Below are positions 5,701 through 15,000 of a DNA stretch of 18,604 bases, one piece after another (the stretch's first letter is position 1; each line of letters opens with the position of its first letter). The stretch is taken from positions 1-18,604 of the forward strand of contig VSOC01000072.1 in NCBI GenBank assembly GCA_009774615.1. Direction: 5' to 3'. The notes under the pieces are model-generated. The model saw only the letters and a list, made by a program, of their open reading frames with translations. It was not told where the DNA came from and ran no database searches. Source of the DNA: Lachnospiraceae bacterium. GTDB lineage: Bacteria; Bacillota; Clostridia; Lachnospirales; Lachnospiraceae. Position numbers and translations under genes: made by a program.

Positions 5701-7554
5701 ATGAAGAAAAAACGGAACTTAAGTCTGTACCAGAAATTTGCGCTGGTGATTATCTGCGTGGGATTAATTCCGATGGGATTTTTGTCTACGGTTATGATGG
5801 ACAGGATGCTTAAGGAGTACGGAAGTTCGCTGGAAGCCAACTATGAACAGGCGGTATCCTATGTGAGCATCGGTCTGGACAATATGCTCGAATCCTACAA
5901 TGATGTTTCCAAAATGCTGTGCTACTACAGCTATTCCTCCGAGGGGAGCACGCCGTTAAATTACATGCCCTTTAATAATCCCCGCCGCCTCCTCTACGGG
6001 GACGGTCAGGAAGGCTACACGCCGCAGATGCGCAGGCAGCGCATGGATGCATTTCTGCGGAATGTGCAGAGCGTGGATTTTTCCATTGTTGCCTGCCATT
6101 TTATTGCGGATAATTCCCATCTGCAGGAAAGCTTTCACTACAGCGCCAGGAATACCTTTCTGCGGGATGAAGATTTGTTTCGTCAGCGCCTGCAGTTTGA
6201 AAACCTGGATCGAACCTCAAAAAAACTGATGCTTTTTCCTTCCCACGCATCCGACTATTACACACAGTCCGCAGAGTTCGTATTTACCGTGGGAAGGAAC
6301 TACTTTGACCTGGCGCAGACGGTGGGGGCGACGGATTATATCGGAACCCTGTATCTGGATGTGGATTTGGATCAGATAGCCCGTCTGTGCAGCCATATGG
6401 AACTGGGCGAGGGGGACGGCATTTATGTTGTGGACAGGGACGGGAACTGTTTTTACGCGCAGACTCCCCAAAAAAAAGGACAGAAAACGGTAAAGACCGA
6501 CTGCCGGTTTGAGGAATCCGAAAGCCAGTGGGTGGTGGAAAGTCCTTATGGGGACTACGGGCTGAAGGTGATTGCCGTCATTCAAAAAAAGGGCGTTTTT
6601 GCCCGGATACAGAGTATGCAGTTTATGATGTACGGGGTGCTGTTTGTTTCCTTTGCGGTGCTTCTGTGCAGTTCCCTCTGGTTTTCCAAACGGCTTACCC
6701 AGCCGATTCGCAGTATGATGGAACAGATGTCGGCGATCGAAAGCGGGAATTTTAAGGTTCGTCTTCCGGTCGCGGCAAATGATGAGATTGGTGTGCTTTC
6801 CCGGCGGTTTAACGAGATGTCCCAGGAACTTGAAACCTATATCAACAAGTCCTATGTGGCGCAGCTTCGGCAGAACGAGGCGGAGATGACGGCACTGAAA
6901 TCGCAGATTTATCCCCATTTTCTCTATAATACACTGGAAATTATCCGCATGGAGGCGCTGGAACTGGAGGAGGGAGATCGCAGGGTGTCCCGCATGATTG
7001 AGGCGCTTGCCCGGCAGATCCACTATATGATCGGCCCGATGAAGGACATGGTTCCGTTAAAAACAGAAGCCTGCATGGTGGAAAAGTACATCTACCTCTT
7101 AAACTGCCGCACAGCCGGGAAGGTGCAGCTTTCCATGGACTTGGACGGCATGTCCGGGCGCATGGTTCCCAAGCTGATATTACAGCCCATTGTGGAAAAT
7201 GCCTATGTCCACGGGATTAAGCCCTTATCGGGGACCGGGAATATCATGATTGATGTGGAGGCGGAGAACGGCGTTTTTGTTATCGCTCTTCTGGACAATG
7301 GGGTGGGGATGGATGAGGAAACGCTGAAAAAGCTTCGGCGCTTTCTGGACAGCGACGAGATCGGGATTAAAAACGAGCACAACTGGCAGAGCATAGGGCT
7401 GAAAAACGTCCATGACCGGATACGCTACCTGTACGGTGAGGAATACGGGCTGGAAATTATCAGCACGGTGGGCGTAGGTACAATGGTACGGATTATCATG
7501 CCGGATCTTGAGGGAAGTGAGGAAGAGCAGGATGATAAGGATGATTCTGGCTGA
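5701..7554 (+). CDS. YesM-type sensor histidine kinase
   Basis: Membrane sensor that phosphorylates the response regulator encoded immediately downstream. In the 617 residues: TM1 at about 13-34; a large extracytoplasmic sensor region (about 35-305), probably Cache-like but not recognised in detail; TM2 at about 307-328; a HAMP linker (about 328-380); then the His_kinase (HisKA_6-like) motif QIYPHFLYNTLE with His406 as the expected phospho-acceptor. The ATPase domain shows the N box PIVENAYVHG (Asn500), DNGVGMD (Asp532) and GLKNVHDRI (from Gly566). The start ATG is 6 nt after GGGAG and 12 nt past the permease gene. Placement between transporter and enzyme genes suggests that it senses the imported sugar or its polymer. 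The stop overlaps the next gene, giving a fixed kinase-regulator ratio. Confidence 0.95.
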   Translation: MKKKRNLSLYQKFALVIICVGLIPMGFLSTVMMDRMLKEYGSSLEANYEQAVSYVSIGLDNMLESYNDVSKMLCYYSYSSEGSTPLNYMPFNNPRRLLYGDGQEGYTPQMRRQRMDAFLRNVQSVDFSIVACHFIADNSHLQESFHYSARNTFLRDEDLFRQRLQFENLDRTSKKLMLFPSHASDYYTQSAEFVFTVGRNYFDLAQTVGATDYIGTLYLDVDLDQIARLCSHMELGEGDGIYVVDRDGNCFYAQTPQKKGQKTVKTDCRFEESESQWVVESPYGDYGLKVIAVIQKKGVFARIQSMQFMMYGVLFVSFAVLLCSSLWFSKRLTQPIRSMMEQMSAIESGNFKVRLPVAANDEIGVLSRRFNEMSQELETYINKSYVAQLRQNEAEMTALKSQIYPHFLYNTLEIIRMEALELEEGDRRVSRMIEALARQIHYMIGPMKDMVPLKTEACMVEKYIYLLNCRTAGKVQLSMDLDGMSGRMVPKLILQPIVENAYVHGIKPLSGTGNIMIDVEAENGVFVIALLDNGVGMDEETLKKLRRFLDSDEIGIKNEHNWQSIGLKNVHDRIRYLYGEEYGLEIISTVGVGTMVRIIMPDLEGSEEEQDDKDDSG

Positions 7555-9070
7555 TGATGAGCCGGTAATTACCAGAGGGATACAGAAACTGGTGGATTTT
7601 GGCCGCCTGGGGATCGAGGTGGTGGGCGAGTTTGAGGACGGGGCAGCCGCCTTAGACGGGATACTTGCCCTGGAACCGGATATTGCCCTTTTAGATATCC
7701 ACATGCCCAAAAAGACGGGGATTGATATCCTGAAAGAATTAAAGGCGGTGGGAAGCAAAACCAGGATTATCTTTATCAGCGGTTTCCAGGATTTCCAGTA
7801 TGCAAAGGATGCCGTGCGCTACGGGGCGGAGGATTATCTGTTAAAGCCCGTTATCCGGGAGGAACTGCTGGCGGCCATTGAAAACTGCTGCGTCCGATTG
7901 GAGAAAAACTGGACAGCAGAAGGGTGGCAGGAGGAAGAAGGCAAAAAGACCGGCGGCGTTCCCTTTGGCCGGCTGGCGGAGTCCGCGGCAGAGGAGGAAG
8001 AAACCATTTATGTCCCGGCGCTTGTTGATATTTTATGGAACGGGGAAGAGAACAGGCAGGAAAGAAAGCTTATCCGATTTTCCGTTGCCAGCTATGCGGA
8101 AAAATACCTGGAAGAGGAAAACCGGGGAATCGTCTTTTTGCAAAATCAAAACATCGTCGCCGTGGTCAAGGGGTTAAAACGCCTCGAGGCAAAAGAATTT
8201 CTGTGCGAACTGGCGGCTGCGGTAAAAGAAAACTGCGGCTGCTGTATCGGGGCTGTGGCGGGAGAAGAGGTCTATTCAATGAGCCAGATTCCTGCAAGTT
8301 ATCAGAAATGCCTGGAATGGCGGGGTTATCTGTTTTTTGAAGATCAGCTCGGCGTTCCGGTAGTACTTACCCGGAGCCGGGTATTTCAGAAGGAGGTGGG
8401 AAACCAGGAGTTTGAAGAAGCCAGAAATCAGCTTTTGGAATCCATCGTTACCCAGAACCGGGAAGCCTTTGAAAAGTGCATGAAGCGCTTTGTCCGCTAT
8501 GTCTGTATACGGTCGGAGGGGAAGAAGGAGGACGCCTGCTACCATTTCTGCACGGCTGTGCGGATGGCTGGGGAAAGGGTGCAAAAGCTTGGGCTCTCCG
8601 CCCTGGATTATGAGGTAAAGGATATTTTGGAGCAGGGGAGAAGAGCGGTGAACTTCCGGCAGATGGCCTCCGTCTACCGCTCGTATCTGGAACAGTATCT
8701 GGGACAGGTAAAAGATTCCATTATCCGCAACGATAAAAAGGAGATTATCCGGGCAAAGGAATATATCGAACAGCATTACCGGGAGAACCTGACCCTGGAG
8801 GTTCTGGCCTCGGAAATCCATATGAATGCGTATTATTTCAGCAGCTTTTTCAAAAAGAATGCAGGGGAGAATTTTAAGGATTATGTCAATAAAGTCCGCT
8901 TAAACCATGCCATGGGACTTTTGGTGACAACGGATAAAAAGACCTATGAGATTGCGGATCTGGTTGGATTTCGGGATGCGCGTGCATTCTCGGAACTGTT
9001 TCAGAGAACTTATGGGGAAACACCGGCCAGTTACCGCAGAAGGGTGAAGCGGGAGAAAGAAAACAGGTAA
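7532..9070 (+). CDS. YesN-type response regulator, REC plus AraC-family DNA-binding domain
   Basis: Cytoplasmic transcription factor activated by the preceding kinase. From ATG 7532 it has 513 residues. The REC domain (1-about 120) carries Asp8/Asp9, phospho-acceptor Asp55 in LLDIHMP, Ser83 and Lys105 in DYLLKPV. A middle region of about 270 residues without a named motif follows, then the double helix-turn-helix AraC domain (about 401-513: RAKEYIEQHYRENLTLEVLA ... GFRDARAFSELFQRTYGETP). I chose ATG 7532 because GAGGAAG is well spaced upstream; a TTG at 7508 is also open but lacks such a site. It overlaps the kinase gene by 23 nt. The likely targets are the direct repeats at 2336-2374 and perhaps the related motif at 16265-16283 (inference). 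Confidence 0.94.
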   Translation: MIRMILADDEPVITRGIQKLVDFGRLGIEVVGEFEDGAAALDGILALEPDIALLDIHMPKKTGIDILKELKAVGSKTRIIFISGFQDFQYAKDAVRYGAEDYLLKPVIREELLAAIENCCVRLEKNWTAEGWQEEEGKKTGGVPFGRLAESAAEEEETIYVPALVDILWNGEENRQERKLIRFSVASYAEKYLEEENRGIVFLQNQNIVAVVKGLKRLEAKEFLCELAAAVKENCGCCIGAVAGEEVYSMSQIPASYQKCLEWRGYLFFEDQLGVPVVLTRSRVFQKEVGNQEFEEARNQLLESIVTQNREAFEKCMKRFVRYVCIRSEGKKEDACYHFCTAVRMAGERVQKLGLSALDYEVKDILEQGRRAVNFRQMASVYRSYLEQYLGQVKDSIIRNDKKEIIRAKEYIEQHYRENLTLEVLASEIHMNAYYFSSFFKKNAGENFKDYVNKVRLNHAMGLLVTTDKKTYEIADLVGFRDARAFSELFQRTYGETPASYRRRVKREKENR

Positions 9071-9096
9071 ACAAGTAAGATTTAGGAGGTAGTTTA

Positions 9097-12000
9097 ATGA
9101 GGCAGAAAATCAAAAAAGAACTGTTTCGACAGATAACCGCCGTTTTCCTGATTGTCTGTATGCTTGCAGGATTAGGAATGCCGGGGATGCCGGAGGGGGT
9201 GTTGGAAAGTTATGCGGCAGGAAGTGCCGTAGCGGATGCAGCCTTTGTGCATGGAGATTCGCCCGGTACAAACTATGCCGGGAACAGTGCGTTAATTATC
9301 GGCAAAAGGAGGCATCTATATGTAAAGCTTAATGTTTCCGCTGTTTCACTGGATGCAGGGGCGAAAGCAATACTGTCGGCCGATTATTCAAAAGGCGGTG
9401 CTACCTATGCGTTTATTGTGAACGAGTGCAGCAATTATCTGCGTGACGGAGAAAAGGACAGCACAACGCTGTGGGATAAAACCAACATAAACTATAACAA
9501 TCGTCCGCTGGATCTTGCGGATGGCGTGACAGTCACCACAGAATCAGCGAATCAGAACGGCAAGCCTCTGGCGCTGGATGTAACGGACTTTGTAAAGAAG
9601 GCAAAAGAGAAAAACCAGGATATGATAAGCCTTCATATTTTAACCGATCAGGTGGATACCGATCTTGCCGCGGTGGAATATAAAAAGGATACGCTGGATT
9701 TGGTTGTTAATGAAGGGGAAGAAGAGGAACCGGAAAAAAATTATGTTACCGATGATACCTATGTCCGCTTTGAAACCGAGGCGCAAAAGGATCAGAATTT
9801 CGGAAAAAATGCTACAATGGTTATCGGAAAGTACCGGTTTGCCTATATCCGTATCGATATATCCGAACTTCCCTCTGCGATAAAGAAGGCAGAACTTAAG
9901 CTTCAGCAGGTGGGCGGGTCAGCAGGAACGAATAATTTCCAGATTTATTCCTGCGGCGAGTTTTTAAGTAATGGCACGACTAAATGGACGGAAGATACTG
10001 TCACTTATAATAACCGTCCCGATGTTTCATCTGAGGAACTCATTGCAACGGCAAAGGATGCAAACGGCTATTTGACGGTAGATATTACAAACTATTTACA
10101 GACAGCAAAAAGTGAAGGAAAGACGGAAGTCAGCCTTCGCATTACGACTGACAACGTGGATCAGGCGGGATCAGCAGGGACGGATTTTGCTTCTTTGACA
10201 CCGGCAAACGGAAAGATTCCTCCTCATCTGGAAGTGGAGGAAAACGATACAGAAATATTTTCTCCTGTTGAAGCAGCACAAAAGGGAGATAATTACTGGG
10301 AAGGCGGAAGGATTTCTCAGAAGGTATTTAAGATCAAGGGAGAAGACGACAAGTTTTTAGCCCTCAGAGAAGACGGAGGTTTTAAAACGACAGAGGTGGA
10401 TACAGAGGCAGCAGTTTTCAGTCTGTATGTCTTTGATTATGCAGAGTACGCCGGATATCAGGGCGATTATCAGAAAACGACTTACGCGATTAAGTGTCTT
10501 GATAATGGAAAATACCTTACTATCCAAAATTATTTTGCGGAAGATGATTTAAAGAAGAACTATTATCTGGATTACAGCGACGGCATGGAGATTCGGGCGG
10601 ACGCTGATGCGGTAAACTGGAATGAACGCTTTTTTGTTGCTCAATCTACTACAAGAGATGCTATTTATACCATTAAGTCACATTTAGGCGCTCTGCGCGA
10701 TCCTGCGCCAGGGGAAGTGTTTGTCCGTATGGGAAAACGCTTATATGCTGCCGGTTCCAGGACGAAAACCTATAAGTTTACGTTTGTGGATGTAACGGAT
10801 AAGACGGATGAGGCGAAGCAGCCGGAAAGCCGCAGCTTTAACCATCCGGGAATTATGCATTCTCAGGATGAACTGAAGGCAATGAGCGAGCATATTCAGG
10901 CAAAGGAAGAACCCTGGTATTCCGATTATCTTAAGCTTCGGGACACTGTGCCGGATAATATGGCGAATGAAAACTTTACCGTAAAGGCACATGCGGGAGT
11001 GGGCAGAGGAACACCCGCGGGTTCCGGCAATATCGATGATTTTGAACAGTCCGGCAATGCCGCTTATTTCAACGCCCTTCAGTGGGTAGTCACCGGAGAG
11101 GACAAATACGCGGATAAAGCCAAAGAAGTTCTGAATACCTGGGCAAATGAGTTAAAGGTTGTGGACGGACGGGATCGTATCCTGGGTGCGGCCATTAACA
11201 GCTGCCGTTTTATCAATGCCGCGGAGATTTTAAGGTATTATGACGGCGGTTACAGCGGCTACACTGATGCTGATTTTAAAAAGTTCCAGGATATGGCCAT
11301 GAATGTTATTTATCCGGTGGTTGAAGATCTCGGCCTTCCTATGGTTGCTAACGGCAACTGGGATACGGCGGCACTGATTTCCATGATTTCCATCGGCGTC
11401 GTGTGTGACAACGCAGATATTTATAACCGTGCAGTCAGCCTTTATAACGATATTCATGTGAATGGTTCGATCGATGTATATGTCAGCGACTGGGGACAGT
11501 CCGTGGAGAGCGGAAGAGATCAGGCACATGCACAGCTTGGCATTGGCTATATGGCGGATATCTGTATGGTTGATAAGCATCAGGGCGGAAATTTATACAG
11601 CCTGTATGACAACCGTCTGGCCAAAGCCTTTAACTGGGCAGCACAGTATAATCTGTATGAAAGTGAAAACGATGATACCTGGCATTTTGAACCGATTAAG
11701 GGAGTGTTTGGCAGAACTGACGGTTCATCTTACTGGACCAGCATGGATGCCCAGCAGATTAACCGCGGGGAACTGCGCCCGATTTATGAGGTGCCTCTGG
11801 CTCTTTATGACGGTACAGGCGTAGATATGACCTGGACCGAGAAGGCGGCGCAGGCTATGCGTGCGCAGGGCTATGTGCACAATGACAACTTAAACTTCGG
11901 AACTATGACGGCTTACTCCGGTGAGGTACAGGATGAAGCCTGCCAGCCCTATTTCCAGATCCGAACCAGGCTGGAACCGTGGTATCAGAGGGATAAAGGC

Positions 12001-15000
12001 GCGGTGAACAAGTATGGCACACCGGACGAGGACAGCCCTTATGAAACCTTGAATTCTTACTTTAATATTTCAGAAACCGGGGAACTGGTTGCTTCCAGCA
12101 AGAAAATTTCGGCACCTTACTTCCAGTTGGTACGCAATGATGACGATACCTGCTCGATACAGTGTGTGCGCACTAAGCGTTATCTTTCCGTAAAAGACGA
12201 GAAGGTGGGCGATGCCAATGTGATTAAGGCGGATGCGGAAACCATCGGCGAAAATGAAAAGTTTAATTATAAGGCAACCGGTGCCGCACGTTATTTCCTG
12301 AGTTCTCCGGCCTATGAAAACCGGGTGGTTTATATCTATGAGGAAAATACGACCAGTGATCCGAAAAACGCAGTCCTGACCATGCGTCTGGGGCCGAATA
12401 AAGAGAGCAGTATTTCCGCACTGAAAAATAATGAAATCCTGAATATTTACTATAATACAAAAGAGGCCGCAGAAACAAGCAGTTCCTCTGCACTGACCGG
12501 AATTGAAATTTTAACACCGCCAAGCCGGACGCTTTATAAGACCGGGGAAGAATTAGATACCACAGGTCTTTCAGTACTTGCAAAGGGCAAAAACGGAACA
12601 GAGTCGGTTCTGAACGAAGGTGAATACAGTCTTTCTGCTTATGATTCTTCAAAAGAAGGAAGACAGACCGTGACGGTTTCCGTGGATGATCCGGAGAATG
12701 ATACGGTACATAAATCTTCCTTTATGGTAGAATTCGATGACAACTATATCGGAAGAATTCAGGCGGAAGACTTTACCGAAAAAGCCGGAAATATTTACAT
12801 CCGGGATAACAAGGAACCTGTACCGGGAACCAATGGCGATCTGATTCTTGACGGAGCCGATCAAGGAAAGTTTGTTGATTTCTCTAATCCGGTTGCTGAT
12901 ACCAGCCATTATACGAAGGGTATGACCGGCGGCGACATGGCTACATGGAAGATCAACGTTCCGCGTGAAGGCTTCTACAAGATTGCGTTCCGCTATAATA
13001 ATCCGGGGACGAAATGGAACGGTCACCGCAACGCCAGAGATGAACGCAACTGCCGGATCGTGATTAACAATGACGGAGATTACTTACAGGCTACGGACAA
13101 CTGGGTAGGCTGGATGATCTTTAATGTTTCGGGCTATAACAGCAGTAGTCATGACCAGTCCACCGTACAGTCGCCAGACACTATTGGCGGCAATACCAGA
13201 TGGAACAGCAACTATATGAACGTGCGTTTGGATGCAGGAGAGAATAATCTGACTCTGGGCATTGAAGCGCCTCCAGGACAGGCTGTGTATGACGGGCCGA
13301 ATCTGGACTGCTTTGATATTATCTATATCGGTGATGAGTATGTGGATGATACGGAGATTCCTTATTTGCCTGACGATTTTAAATTTACCCATCCCGGCAC
13401 CTATTATACCATGGAAGACCTGGTAAATATGAAAGCGCAGAAGGATGAGGAGGGCACCGTCTATAACGAAGGCTTCAAGCAGCTGTCTACTTCCAAATAT
13501 GCGCAGAAGGATTATACACCCGATCCGAGTTACATTTTGAATGTAGGGCCTTACAATAATCCTGACGAAAATAAGGGGGGCGTAAAGTATACAAACGATA
13601 TGATGGCCGCCCACCACAATGCGCTGATGTGGTATTTTACAGACGATAAGGAACATGCTGCTAAAGCAATAGAGATCTTGAATGCATGGACTAAGGAACT
13701 TAAAGAAGTAAAATCATCCAACGACATCAAACTGCGTGTTGCCCTTATGGGTGTTGAGATGATTAACGCAGCGGAGATCCTGAAAAACATTTACAACCAG
13801 GCTCCGGATGTGACAGAAGAAGAAAAATGGCAGCAGGAAGATATAGAAGCTTTTGAAACCTTCCTGAAGGATATGATCATTCCTAATGCTACGTTCTATC
13901 CGCAGGCTAACGGCAACTGGGATGCGCTTATCGGAGCATTCAACATGGCAGCAGCGGTTTATCTGGACGATGTGGATATGTTCAATATGTGTCTGCGGCA
14001 GTTCTATATAGGAGATTACTGCAAGGGAAATACGGCGTCCATGGGATCTCTGCCAAATTACATTTATCCCACCGGAGAAGCCCAGGAAACCAGCCGTGAC
14101 CAGACACATGTGCAGATGGGCCTCACAGGTTTATCGCATCAGTGCAATATTGCCTGGAACCAGGGACTGGATCTGTTTACTGCCTATGACAACCGCCTGT
14201 TAAAGGGAGTTTTATATCACGGAAAATATAATATGGGAGAAGATGTGGACTCTGACACCTTTGCTTCAGACAAGGGGAGAGGTGTTTCGGCGGCATGTTT
14301 TGAGATTGTATACCAGCATTACAAGAAGTACGGCGATGGAATCAGCCAGGAAGATCTGAATGAGCTTGAAACAATCGTGGAAGCTATAAGCCGGGGCGAA
14401 GGAAAGCATATTAAAAATGAAGTAAAAGAGAACTGGGAATGGTATCTGGCGATGATTTTTGCCAGAGATGAACACAGTGATATCGAGCGACCGGCGAAGC
14501 TGACCATTGCCCAGGAGCCGACAAAAAAGGTTTACACGCTGGGTGAAGAACTGGATGTAAGCGGAATAAAAATCGTTCTGACAAAGGGCGACGGCACACA
14601 GGTAACTTTAAAGCCGGAGGACTGCACGATCGATGAACTGGATTCCAGCAAAGCGGGAGAACAGGAGATCTTTGTTCGGTATACCTACAAAAATGGGGAT
14701 ACAAAAAAGGAACTGAAAGCTTCCTTTACGGTTGAGGTAAAAGACGAGTCCTATTATACGACAGATATTGAAGTAACCAAAAAACCAAACAAGATGACCT
14801 ACTATGTGGGCGAAGAGTTCGACCCGAAGGGAATGCAGATTACCGCCTCCCAGAAGGCCAGCGGAAGCAATGCCACGAGAAAGATTTCGGTAGATCCGGA
14901 AAAAGACAGCAAGAAGTTAAGCTATGACTATGATTTTGATGAGCCGAAGAAGAATGCAGAGGTTGAGATTATCTATACGGATAAGGATAAAGACGGTGGA

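Noticed and set aside
6217..7023. Long open frame on the reverse strand (268 codons) inside the kinase gene
   Set aside because: It lies fully opposite a well-supported histidine kinase, and its translation is His/Arg/Pro-rich and unlike any protein family; it is a shadow.
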